Positions 39,248 through 47,104 of a stretch of DNA of 64,000 bases are shown piece after piece. Origin of the DNA: Gordonia westfalica (GTDB taxonomy: Bacteria; Actinomycetota; Actinomycetes; Mycobacteriales; Mycobacteriaceae). The stretch lies in assembly GCF_900105725.1 (NCBI RefSeq), contig NZ_FNLM01000034.1:434001-498000 (forward strand). Reading direction: 5' to 3'. The position numbers and the translations under genes were made by a program. The notes under the pieces were generated by a model, which did no database searches, had not been told where the DNA came from, and saw nothing but the letters and a program-made list of their open reading frames with translations. Within the stretch, counting starts at the first letter, position 1. The number at the start of each line of letters is the position of its first letter.

Positions 39248-40030
39248 ATGCGTAAGACACTATCGGCAATCCTTGTCGCGGCCTGCGTTGCATGCCTCGT
39301 CGCGTGTACCGACCCGACCACCACAGATGCCACCAGCAACTCCGACGCCGGCGTGTACAAGCCACCCCCGTTCGCCGCGTACTCGGCGCGATGGTCTGCA
39401 CCGCCGAATATCGACCTCACCTCGCAGCCAGCGGTTTCGGTGCGAGCTTTCTTCGAATCCGCCTACCTCGCAAGTTCATTGGCGCCACGGTACGGCTATC
39501 CAGGATTCGCCGAACAGGTCTCGCCGCCAACCCAATTCGGCGTGTTCAACATAGCGGGTTTGAAACCCGCGGACATTTCACTGCTCACCGGAACCCAGTA
39601 CATGCATATCGCGCGTCTGGATTTCGATCGCGTAGACGCGCATTGGAATGCGGTGGTGTGCACTTGGTCGAACGGCATGACCCAGCAGACGGACGATGAC
39701 CGCCAGAAGATCGGCGGACCTTGGCGATCTAACAAGGTAACCCCGGCGACGATCAGTCTACGTCCACCCGAGGGCGTCGCTGATGCCACGACCCGCCCTC
39801 ACAGCGCAGGCCGGGGTCCGTCTCGCTATCCGGTCACCGACGTCTTCGGCGACTGGAGGACCGTCGCCGCAACCTATTACGAAGGGGCAGAGATGGCGAC
39901 GTGCGATGCGTTGACCGACAGCGTCCTTCCGCCCGAGCTCCGCCATATCGATGCGGCCCACGAGTATCGGACGACTCCCCTCCCCACTCTCCCGCCGTAC
40001 CCCGGCTGGTCGATCGCGAACAAGGCCTGA
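39248..40030 (+). CDS. Lipoprotein of the ESX-like island
   Basis: 260 residues. The N-terminus is a lipoprotein signal: MRKTLSAILVAACVACLVAC with lipobox LVAC and lipidated Cys20. The mature part begins Thr/Ser/Asp-rich, then a folded domain with two further cysteines (VVCTW, MATCDAL). It starts 9 bases after the 554-residue gene, so same operon. No recognised family. As a surface protein encoded after putative secreted partners, it could protect the cell or help assembly, but that is speculation. Confidence 0.65.
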   Translation: MRKTLSAILVAACVACLVACTDPTTTDATSNSDAGVYKPPPFAAYSARWSAPPNIDLTSQPAVSVRAFFESAYLASSLAPRYGYPGFAEQVSPPTQFGVFNIAGLKPADISLLTGTQYMHIARLDFDRVDAHWNAVVCTWSNGMTQQTDDDRQKIGGPWRSNKVTPATISLRPPEGVADATTRPHSAGRGPSRYPVTDVFGDWRTVAATYYEGAEMATCDALTDSVLPPELRHIDAAHEYRTTPLPTLPPYPGWSIANKA

Positions 40031-40031
40031 C

Positions 40032-40433
40032 ATGAGCAGAGCTCAGCAGCGAATACCGCCGTACATTCTCGCCGCCGGACGCCGCGGCGCGCGTCCCGGC
40101 GAACTCGACGAACTACGTAGGCTGATCGCCGCACGGGCCGCACAGCACCCAGGACGGAACTCACCGGCTGCCATGCCCGGAACCTACGCGTCTGAGGCGT
40201 TTGATTCCCAGACCTGGGAACGAGACATGGAGCGATGGTGCACCGATCCCCGTGAGCGGGTGAACGAGTACACCCGGCGCGTGGATTTGCTGATCCACGA
40301 CCGCTACCGGCTCGGCGCTCCCATCGATGAGGACCACGTCGCGAAGCTACGTGAGTCGGTCAGGCGCGCTTATCTAGCGGAGTTGCAGAGCTTCCTCGAT
40401 AATCACCCGGACATCGCATACCGCAACGCCTGA
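40032..40433 (+). CDS. Small hypothetical protein ending the island
   Basis: 133 residues, basic and charged, no signal or membrane segment. The C-terminal half is helical and Arg/Glu/Asp-rich (ERVNEYTRRVDLLIHDRY; LRESVRRAYLAELQSFL). ATG 40032 is 1 base after the preceding TGA, so translation is probably coupled. I do not recognise it. It is convergent with the HAD gene 15 bases away, marking the right border of the island. Confidence 0.6.
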   Translation: MSRAQQRIPPYILAAGRRGARPGELDELRRLIAARAAQHPGRNSPAAMPGTYASEAFDSQTWERDMERWCTDPRERVNEYTRRVDLLIHDRYRLGAPIDEDHVAKLRESVRRAYLAELQSFLDNHPDIAYRNA

Positions 40434-40448
40434 CCGACCGTGCCCGGC

Positions 40449-41159
40449 TCACGCCGTCCTATCAGGCTGGAGTCGGCCGGTCCATGCCTCGGTGACGTCG
40501 TCGAGTCCCATTCCGACCAGAGAGCGTCGAAACACCCGTAACGGGCCACGCTGAACCGGTGCCGCGGATTCGACGACGAGGGTGGGACATCCGGCCGCCG
40601 TCGCGGCTTCGGCGCCGGTCGGAGAGTCCTCCACCGCCAGACAATCGGCGGTCGGCAGCCCGAGCAGTTCCGCGGCGCGCATGTACGGATCGGGAGCGGG
40701 TTTGCCGACGGCGACCTCGTCACCACAGACCGTGGTCGCAAAGCGATGACGGCCGATCGTTCCCAGCGCCACATCGGCCGCCTCACGCACCGTGTTGGTG
40801 ACCAGCGCCATCGGGATGCCGGCGCCGGCGATCAGTTCCAGCGCCTCGAGTGCGCCGGGTCGCCACGGGAGTCCCTCTTGGAAGAGCTCGGTCACCCGGT
40901 CCAGCGTCCGTCGTCCATCGGCGGCGGGATCCCGGTCCTCGGCCGGAATCCCGACTGCGTCGTGGAGTTTCGCCAGCGCGTCGGGAAGGGAGTTGCCGAG
41001 CGTCGATTCGCGCAGCTGCGGGGTCATCGCGATGCCGTGGTGTGCCGCCAGCTCGGTCATCGCGATCTCCCAAATCGGCTCGGAGTCGAGCAGGGTGCCG
41101 TCCATGTCCCAGAGGACGGCGGCGGGAAGACGGAACGCGGAATCAGGGGTGTCGGTCAC
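40449..41159 (-). CDS. HAD-superfamily phosphatase
   Basis: 236 residues, subfamily IA beta-phosphoglucomutase/phosphatase type. Motif I is VLWDMDGTLLDSEP with both catalytic aspartates; motif II is ALVTNTVRE; motif III/IV is GKPAPDPYMRAAELL and CLAVEDSPTGAEAA. The substrate cannot be told from sequence. GTG 41159 overlaps the XRE stop as GTGA, so it is translated with the regulator. Confidence 0.88.
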   Translation of the reverse strand: MTDTPDSAFRLPAAVLWDMDGTLLDSEPIWEIAMTELAAHHGIAMTPQLRESTLGNSLPDALAKLHDAVGIPAEDRDPAADGRRTLDRVTELFQEGLPWRPGALEALELIAGAGIPMALVTNTVREAADVALGTIGRHRFATTVCGDEVAVGKPAPDPYMRAAELLGLPTADCLAVEDSPTGAEAATAAGCPTLVVESAAPVQRGPLRVFRRSLVGMGLDDVTEAWTGRLQPDRTA

Positions 41160-41950
41160 CCCTGCATCATCGCAACCCACCGTTCGGTCGGCTCATCGGC
41201 CGGGTAGAACAGCTCGATCGTCAGTTCCTCGAGCGTGACGTCGCGGGGCGAGCCGAAGGTGGTCAGGGTGCTGAAGAAGGACAGGACCTGGTCGCCGAGC
41301 GAGAGTTCGAGCGGGACCAGCAGCGACCCCGCCTCTCCCGACCTGCTCGACACTCCCCCGCCGTCGAGGCCCGCGACGGTCGGATACGACGACACCTCGC
41401 GTTCGAGTGCCGCGAGACGTTCGTCACCGGTGATGCGCACCATCCGGCGGAGCAGGTCGAGCAGGTAGGCCGCCCACTCGTCGAAGTTGTGCGTCATCCG
41501 CGCGAAGCCGTCGGGATGCAATGACGCCCGGAACAGGTTGACCGGTCTCGCCTGCAGTTCCTCCGGGAGCAATGACAGGAGCCGCATCGCGGTGTCGTTG
41601 GCCAGCACGACGTTCCACGCGCGGTCCAGGGCCATGCCCATATTGGGATTGTGGGCGTCGAGCAGGCGTCCGACCTCGGCGCGCACGCGGGTCATGGTCT
41701 CCGAGTCGAGGGGCTCCTCGCTGTAGCGAGGGGCGTGTCCCGCTGCGAGGAGAAGCGAATTGCGCTCTCGCAGAGGAATGTCGAGACGTTCGGCCAGCGC
41801 ATGGAGCAATGTCGGACTCGGGCGCGACTTACCCGTCTCGACGAAGCTGAGGTGTCTCGGCGACACCCCGACCTCGTAGGCGAGGTCGAGCTGACTGATG
41901 GACCGCCGAGACCGCCACTGCTGCAGCAACGTTCCCACCTCGACGGTCAT
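41156..41950 (-). CDS. XRE-family regulator with MmyB-like ligand domain
   Basis: 264 residues: N-terminal helix-turn-helix (SQLDLAYEVGVSPRHLSFVETGKSRPSP, about 18-45; motif core SPRHLSFVETGK) and a C-terminal MmyB-type domain (NMGMALDRAWNVVLANDTAMRLL), a PAS-like fold that binds fatty-acid-like ligands in related proteins. ATG 41950 has TACGAT 6 bases upstream (41957-41962), overlapping the cinA-like stop. Probably regulates its own operon with the HAD phosphatase. Confidence 0.88.
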   Translation of the reverse strand: MTVEVGTLLQQWRSRRSISQLDLAYEVGVSPRHLSFVETGKSRPSPTLLHALAERLDIPLRERNSLLLAAGHAPRYSEEPLDSETMTRVRAEVGRLLDAHNPNMGMALDRAWNVVLANDTAMRLLSLLPEELQARPVNLFRASLHPDGFARMTHNFDEWAAYLLDLLRRMVRITGDERLAALEREVSSYPTVAGLDGGGVSSRSGEAGSLLVPLELSLGDQVLSFFSTLTTFGSPRDVTLEELTIELFYPADEPTERWVAMMQG

Positions 41951-41954
41951 GGGG

Positions 41955-42422
41955 TCATCGTAGACAGCTCTCGATCAGTTCGAGCGAGTACGCGATGGTC
42001 TGGGCGAGAACGTCTTCGGGCTCACCGTCGAACTCCTTGCGGGTCGCGGTGACCTTTCCACGGTGGTCGAGGCCGAACCAAACGGTTCCCGGTGGGGCCT
42101 CGTCCGGTTCGGGGCCCGCCTCGCCGGTCACCGCGACGACGATCTCGGCGTCGAAGAGCCGGGCGGTGGTGGCCGCCATGGCGCGTGCCGCCGTCTCGCT
42201 GACGACCGGCCCCTCGGGTACCTCGAGCAGGCCGTATTTGACCTCCTCGTGGTAGGCGATCACGCCTCCCCGGAACCAGTCCCCGGCCTTCGGGGCCTTG
42301 CTCAGCTCGGTGGCCAGGTTGCCGCCGGTCAGCGACTCCGCGACGGCGATGTGCACACCCTGCTCCATGATCGGGTCGGCCAGCCGCGCGCAGGTCTCGG
42401 AGAAATCGGTCACGTCGGACAT
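41955..42422 (-). CDS. CinA-family nicotinamide-nucleotide amidase
   Basis: 155-residue stand-alone CinA C-terminal domain (PncC type), which deamidates NMN in NAD salvage. Motifs AVAESLTGGNLATELSKAP, FRGGVIAYHEEVKYGLL, VSETAARAMA and VAVTGEAGPEPDE follow the family; the serine of AES is retained, while the usual GVAGP reads GEAGP. ATG 42422. Divergent from the alpha/beta hydrolase across a palindromic operator. Confidence 0.86.
   Translation of the reverse strand: MSDVTDFSETCARLADPIMEQGVHIAVAESLTGGNLATELSKAPKAGDWFRGGVIAYHEEVKYGLLEVPEGPVVSETAARAMAATTARLFDAEIVVAVTGEAGPEPDEAPPGTVWFGLDHRGKVTATRKEFDGEPEDVLAQTIAYSLELIESCLR
41957..41962 (-). promoter_or_regulatory. -10 hexamer of the XRE gene
   Basis: TACGAT ends 6 bases before ATG 41950 and overlaps the 3' end of the upstream gene; leaderless arrangement. 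Confidence 0.55.
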
Positions 42423-42494
42423 GGGTCGCTCGCCTTTCGGTCGTGGTCTTCGATCACCGCACCCCGGGCGATATCCCGATCGGGCGGAGATCAA

Positions 42495-42517
42495 ACCACT
42501 ACCTGGTAGGTAGTGGT
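42495..42517. promoter_or_regulatory. 23-bp palindromic operator
   Basis: Perfect 10-base arms ACCACTACCT / AGGTAGTGGT around a GGT centre, between divergent cinA-like and hydrolase genes. Size and symmetry fit a TetR-family binding site. No TetR gene lies beside it. Confidence 0.75.
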
Positions 42518-42548
42518 GCCGGCGTCGACGTGCCGTCACCCTTGACCC

Positions 42549-43358
42549 ATGACCCAGATCAGCACCGCTCGACCCACCACCGTCATGATCGCCCCGGCGA
42601 TGTCCGTGCCGGCGCGCGTGTACCGGCGTCTCGAGCAGGCGCTGACCGAATACGGCTTCGATGTCCGCATCATCGCCCGCAGAGGCGTCGAGGAAGGCTC
42701 GACACCGCCGTCCCGTACCGCCGACTGGTCCTACGAGGACGAGGCCGCAGACCTCGCCGACGCCATCGCAGGCGCGCGGACCGACGTCGCGGGCACGCGG
42801 GTAGTCGTGATCGGACACAGCCTCGGTGCCCAGCTGATCGCGACGGTCGCGCAGTCCGCCGATCACGCGCCCGACGGGATCGTCACGGTGGGCGCGTCGG
42901 TGCCGTCGTTCCGCCACTACGGGATCCGCGGTGCGGCCCTGGGTGCGATCGGTGCGGCCGTCATGCCGGTGACCGGCATCATCGGTCATTGGCCGCGAGA
43001 GGGTTTCGGCGGACCCACCCCACGCACGCTGATGCGGCAGTGGGCGCGGATGGTCCTGACCGGTCGAGCACCGTTAGCGCTCGACCGGTCGATCGAGACG
43101 CCGACGCTGTCGATTCGGCTCGACGCCGACGAGATCGTCACCGACGGTGCGGCAGCGGCATTCGACGCCGCGTTCTCCCCGGAAGCGATCACCCACTGGC
43201 GCTACGACGGCGCGCAGTGCCCGGCCGGCGGGAACACGACACACATCGGCTGGGTCCGCACGCCCGAGATCGTCGCTGCGCGGATCGCGGAGTGGTGGGG
43301 GTCGCTCACTTCCGCTGCGCCGGCTGCCACCGGGTCCGGGGCAAACCAGCCGGGCTAG
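42549..43358 (+). CDS. Alpha/beta hydrolase
   Basis: 269 residues. Nucleophile elbow GHSLGA (Ser about 92); probable acid in LDADEIVTDGA and histidine in TTHIGWVR near the C-terminus. The N-terminus APAMSVPARVYRRLEQAL resembles serine aminopeptidase/lysophospholipase-like hydrolases. The stop codon directly abuts that of the convergent MFS gene (TAGTCA at 43356-43361). The palindrome at 42495-42517 probably controls it. Confidence 0.86.
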   Translation: MTQISTARPTTVMIAPAMSVPARVYRRLEQALTEYGFDVRIIARRGVEEGSTPPSRTADWSYEDEAADLADAIAGARTDVAGTRVVVIGHSLGAQLIATVAQSADHAPDGIVTVGASVPSFRHYGIRGAALGAIGAAVMPVTGIIGHWPREGFGGPTPRTLMRQWARMVLTGRAPLALDRSIETPTLSIRLDADEIVTDGAAAAFDAAFSPEAITHWRYDGAQCPAGGNTTHIGWVRTPEIVAARIAEWWGSLTSAAPAATGSGANQPG

Positions 43359-44834
43359 TCACGGCATCCACGTCCCCGACGTGGACTCGATCCGTTCACG
43401 GGTGCGGACCGCGGTTCCACGTGCCCACGCACCGGTCGAGACGAACGCGAGAACGAGGATGGCCGCACCGCACAGCGCCATGATCAGCCACACCGGGCGT
43501 GCGGCGACGGCGAGCCCGTCGGCGACCGACCCGTCGATCCCGGCGAAGGCCACCGCACCGAACACCGCGACACCGAGTGCGGTGCCGACCTGACGACCGG
43601 TCGAGGCCATGGCCGACGCCAATCCCGCTTGTGTGCGCGGCATTCCGGACACCGCCCCGTTGGTGATGGGTGCGTTCATGAAGCCGAACCCCAGCCCGAA
43701 GACCAGGTACGCCGCGCCGACGTAGACGAGCGCGGTGTCGTTGCCCAGTCCGGTGAGCATCAGGGAGCCGGCCACCATCGCCACTCCCCCGATCGCCATC
43801 GGCGTGCGGGCACCCCGATCGCCGACGAGCCGACCGGCGATCGGCGCGCAGACCACCGAGGAAGCCGCCATCGGCAGGGTCATGAGTCCCGCGTTAAACG
43901 GCGACATCCCGCGCACCTCTTGCAGATACAGGGTGTTGAGGAACAGGAAACCACCGGTGGCGGCGAAGGCGATGACCGCACACGCCACCGCGCTCGAGAA
44001 CGGCACGCTCCGGAAGAACCGTGGGTCGAGAAGGGGCTCCACGCGGCGACTCTCGTACACGACCATCGCGACGAGCGCGCCGGCGGAAACGACGAAACAC
44101 GCGAGCACGGCAGGCGACGTCCAGCCCAGGGGGCGCCCCTCGATGATCGCGAAGGTGAGGGTTGCGAGGAAGGTCAGGATCAGCACCTGGCCGATCGGGT
44201 CGGCGCGTCGGGCACGCTCGGCCTTCGACTCCGGGACGAAACGCATCGTCAGCGCCAAGGCCAGCAGGCAGACCGGAACATTCAGCCAGAAGATCGCCTC
44301 CCAGCCGATTCCGGAGACCAGCGCGCCGCCGAGGACCGGACCGAACGCCAGGCTCATCCCGAACGCGGTGCCCCACAAACCGATTGCCTGGGCACGTTCC
44401 CGTGGATCGACGAAGACGTTGGTGACGATCGACAGAGCGACCGGGTTGAGCATGGCCCCGCCGACGGCCTGCAGCATGCGTGCCCCGATGAGGATCTCCG
44501 GTGTGGGCGCCAGCGAACACAGCACGGAGGCGAGACCGAAGGTCACCAATCCCACCTGGAAGATCCGCTTGCGGCCCAGACGATCTCCGAGTGATCCACC
44601 GAAGATCAGCAGACTGGCGATGACCAGCGCATAGGAGTCGAGAATCCACTGGAGTTGCGACGGCGTCGCTCCGAGGTCGGAGCTGATCGAGGGCAGGGCG
44701 ACGTTCACCGCCGATACGTCCAGCCCGACGATGAAGAGACTGAGACAGCAGGTCGCGAGGATGATGAGGCGGTCCCGGCGTGTGAGCGCGCCGTCGGCGG
44801 ACCGAGCATGTAGGGCCGCCCGGGCAGCGTTCAC
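43359..44834 (-). CDS. MFS drug-efflux transporter (DHA2 type)
   Basis: 491 residues with about 14 membrane helices. Signature motifs: LDVSAVNVALPSISSDLG (DHA2 motif D1), GGSLGDRLGRKRIF (motif A) and the antiporter motif region AFGPVLGGALVSGIGWEAIFW (motif C core GPVLGG). Proton-driven export of small toxic compounds is expected. GTG 44834 overlaps the marR stop (GTGA). Expression is probably released when the MarR protein binds a ligand. Confidence 0.93.
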   Translation of the reverse strand: MNAARAALHARSADGALTRRDRLIILATCCLSLFIVGLDVSAVNVALPSISSDLGATPSQLQWILDSYALVIASLLIFGGSLGDRLGRKRIFQVGLVTFGLASVLCSLAPTPEILIGARMLQAVGGAMLNPVALSIVTNVFVDPRERAQAIGLWGTAFGMSLAFGPVLGGALVSGIGWEAIFWLNVPVCLLALALTMRFVPESKAERARRADPIGQVLILTFLATLTFAIIEGRPLGWTSPAVLACFVVSAGALVAMVVYESRRVEPLLDPRFFRSVPFSSAVACAVIAFAATGGFLFLNTLYLQEVRGMSPFNAGLMTLPMAASSVVCAPIAGRLVGDRGARTPMAIGGVAMVAGSLMLTGLGNDTALVYVGAAYLVFGLGFGFMNAPITNGAVSGMPRTQAGLASAMASTGRQVGTALGVAVFGAVAFAGIDGSVADGLAVAARPVWLIMALCGAAILVLAFVSTGAWARGTAVRTRERIESTSGTWMP

Positions 44835-45283
44835 GATTCCTCCGCCTCACGCAGGAGGTCGAGCAGCCCCGCGAGCTGGCGGAGCTGCGACTCGTCGAGC
44901 GCGGCGAACATGTCGGGAGCGGTGGCCGGGTTCTCGGTCACCTCGTCGACCACCCGACGCCCGTCATCGGTGATCGTGACGCGTTTGCGGCGACCGTCGT
45001 CGGCGTCGGCCTCCCTGGTGACGAGGCCGCGGGCGACGAGATCGTCGACGATCCCGCTCATCGCCGACGCGTCGACGCCCATCCGCTCCGCGAGGTCCCG
45101 CTGGGTCATCGGCCGAACCGCGACGCGACGAAGTGCACGAAACCGGCTGAAGGGGATGTCGATGACCTCACTGATGCGGGTCCGAGACTGTTTGGCCTGA
45201 TCACGCACGAGGCTGTTCATCGTGAACCACACCTCGGTCGCGGTCTGCGAGTGGACGGGCGCCCCGGTATCAGTTGTCGGCAT
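44831..45283 (-). CDS. MarR-family repressor of the MFS exporter
   Basis: 150-residue winged-helix regulator: recognition region MTQRDLAERMGVDASAMSGI and wing TREADADDGRRKRVTITDDG. ATG 45283 is preceded at 6 bases by TACAAT. That -10 hexamer overlaps a TTGTA-N4-TACAA palindrome, so autorepression of the marR-MFS operon is very likely. Confidence 0.92.
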   Translation of the reverse strand: MPTTDTGAPVHSQTATEVWFTMNSLVRDQAKQSRTRISEVIDIPFSRFRALRRVAVRPMTQRDLAERMGVDASAMSGIVDDLVARGLVTREADADDGRRKRVTITDDGRRVVDEVTENPATAPDMFAALDESQLRQLAGLLDLLREAEES

Positions 45284-45289
45284 GAAACG

Positions 45290-45304
45290 ATTGTAGATTT
45301 ACAA
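45290..45304 (-). promoter_or_regulatory. MarR operator overlapping -10 hexamer
   Basis: TTGTAGATTTACAA (45291-45304) has perfect TTGTA/TACAA arms. The -10 TACAAT (45295-45290, minus strand) lies within it, 6 bases before the marR ATG. Confidence 0.75.
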
Positions 45305-45650
45305 CTATCTCTCGGCAATCGCCCGACGGCGAGCCCAGCAGGCGCTCACCCGAACCGCCGAGGCCTACCTCGACTTCGCCCGCACCGGCCACGCGGTCTA
45401 CGACGCGATGTTCAGCCGGTCGACCTCGCTGCACTTCGCCGCCGCCGACACCCCGCCCCAGCTGACCGCCGCTGTCGGCGAACTGCGCGAGGTCGTCGAA
45501 CTCCTCGACGACGGAGGCGACATCGACACGCTCACCGAGGTGGTCTTCGCCGCCCTGCACGGACTGGCGCCCCTCCGGCACGGCGGCCGGCTGCGGCTCG
45601 ACCATGATGCGGACCGGATCCGAATGTTCGTCCGGCAGTTCGCCGCTTGA
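45297..45650 (+). pseudogene. 5'-truncated TetR regulator remnant
   Basis: Frame opens just after a TAG at 45294. It reads as a TetR C-terminal (WHG-like) domain: QALTRTAEAYLDFARTGHAV, YDAMFSRSTSLHF, then FAALHGLAPLRHGGRL. The whole N-terminal helix-turn-helix is missing and no good start or ribosome site exists; the only ATG (45408) is internal. The marR promoter lies at the break point. Probably the relic of a TetR gene whose 5' half was lost. Confidence 0.7.
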
Positions 45651-45700
45651 GGTCACCGTAGGCTGGGACGAGAGCCACGTCGAGCGAAAGCTGAGTCGCC

Positions 45701-46624
45701 ATGCCGAAGATCCTGGTCATCGGACACCGCAATCCCGATACCGACGCGATCGGTGCCGCGATCGGACTGGCCCGCCTCGAGCAGGCGCTCGGCGTCGACG
45801 CCGAGGCCGTCGCCCTCGGCTCCCCCAGTCGGGAAACAGCTTTCGCCCTGGACCACTTCGGCCTCGACGCGCCGCGCGTCATCGAGCACGCGAGTCCCCA
45901 CGACGTGATGCTCGTCGACCACAACGAACGCCAGCAGAGTGTCGCCGACATCGCCGAGGTCACGGTCCGCAAGGTGATCGACCACCACCGCATCGCCAAC
46001 TTCGAGACCGCCGCTCCGTTGTACATGCGGGTGGAGCCGGTGGGCTGCACCTGTTCGATCCTCACCCGCTTGTACGCGGAGAGCGAGGTCGAGATACCCG
46101 CCGACACCGCCGGGACCATGCAGTCGGCGATCATCTCCGACACCCTGCTACTCAACTCCCCCACCACCACCGACTCCGACCGCATCGCCGCGGAGCAACT
46201 CGCGACCGTCGCCGGTGTCGACCTCGTTGACTACGGCAACCAATTACTCCGCGCGGGAACAGAATTGGGTGACCACTCGGCGTCGACGATCATCGGCCTC
46301 GACGCCAAGACCTTCACGATGGGCACCACGAGCGTGCGCGTCGCGCAGCTGACGACCGTCGACTCCGACGCCGTCCTCGCCCGCCGAGACGAGTTCCTCG
46401 AGGCGATGGCCACCGAGAAGGAGACCGCGGGTCACGACCTGTTCCTACTGTTGATCACCGACGTGATCGCCTGCGACTCCGACCTTCTCGTGGTCGGCGA
46501 GCCGGTCGGCGCGGTCGAGCGTGCACTGGGGGTCACGTTCGCCGACGGGCACACCTTCGGCGAGGGCATCGTGTCGCGGAAGAAACAGATCGTGCCGCGG
46601 TTGACAGAGGAGCTGGCCGGTTAG
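45701..46624 (+). CDS. ppaC: Manganese-dependent (family II) inorganic pyrophosphatase
   Basis: Hydrolyses pyrophosphate. 307 residues of the DHH/DHHA2 superfamily: VIGHRNPDTDAIGAAI, MLVDHNE, VIDHHRIANFET and the C-terminal VSRKKQIVPRL that binds substrate. TAGGCT about 35 bases before ATG 45701 may be the -10, so unlike many neighbours this gene has a leader. Mycobacteria usually rely on a family I enzyme; whether a family I gene exists elsewhere cannot be seen here. Confidence 0.94.
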   Translation: MPKILVIGHRNPDTDAIGAAIGLARLEQALGVDAEAVALGSPSRETAFALDHFGLDAPRVIEHASPHDVMLVDHNERQQSVADIAEVTVRKVIDHHRIANFETAAPLYMRVEPVGCTCSILTRLYAESEVEIPADTAGTMQSAIISDTLLLNSPTTTDSDRIAAEQLATVAGVDLVDYGNQLLRAGTELGDHSASTIIGLDAKTFTMGTTSVRVAQLTTVDSDAVLARRDEFLEAMATEKETAGHDLFLLLITDVIACDSDLLVVGEPVGAVERALGVTFADGHTFGEGIVSRKKQIVPRLTEELAG

Positions 46625-47104
46625 GCCCGCCAACGCATACCAACGCACACGACGAGCACCAGTGCGAATGTCGTCGCACGCGACATCGCTTCGGCTCGGC
46701 GACCTCGACCGACGTCGCTCACACGGATCGACGTCGCAGGCGCACTCAATCCGGTTGCCGCACAACGAACTCCGAGAGTGAACTACCCTCGTCGGGACTG
46801 GCGTGGCGAAGATCGCGTCCATTTCAGGACCCTCTAAGGGCGAAATGCCCTTCGCCCGTGCTCACATGGACGAGTTCTTTGACGCCTCCCCAGATCCCGT
46901 CGAAACGTATCGGTCCCTCAGCAGCGTCCGGAGACATCTCACCAGGCCTTCGAGGCTCGTCGCTTGCGCTCCTCGCACCTCAGGCAGCAGAGGTGTGTGG
47001 CGTCCTTCCGACCCGGGAGCGGGGGTTCTCGCGTCCTCGCGAATCAGACGGCGGGGTGTCGCGATCTCTCGGATCACACAGCGGGAGTTCCGGGTTGCCT
47101 CGGA
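46625..47104. other. 480-bp non-coding gap with hairpins and repeat
   Basis: No convincing gene. It contains overlapping hairpins at 46836-46857: AAGGGC/GCCCTT and GGGCGAA/TTCGCCC arms that cannot both form. It also holds the dispersed repeat at 46947-46984 and a GC-rich tail. A 110-codon frame (46803-47135) exists but reads through the repeat. Confidence 0.6.
46947..46984. repeat. Dispersed repeat matching the cobN tandem repeat
   Basis: 38 bases beginning CCTTCGAGGCTCGTCGC and ending CGCACCTCAGG, identical to 2260-2297 inside cobN. Single copy here. Confidence 0.9.

Noticed and set aside
36660..40440. Prophage or integrative element
   Set aside because: No integrase, attachment repeats or tRNA at either edge; only composition and gene content set it apart.
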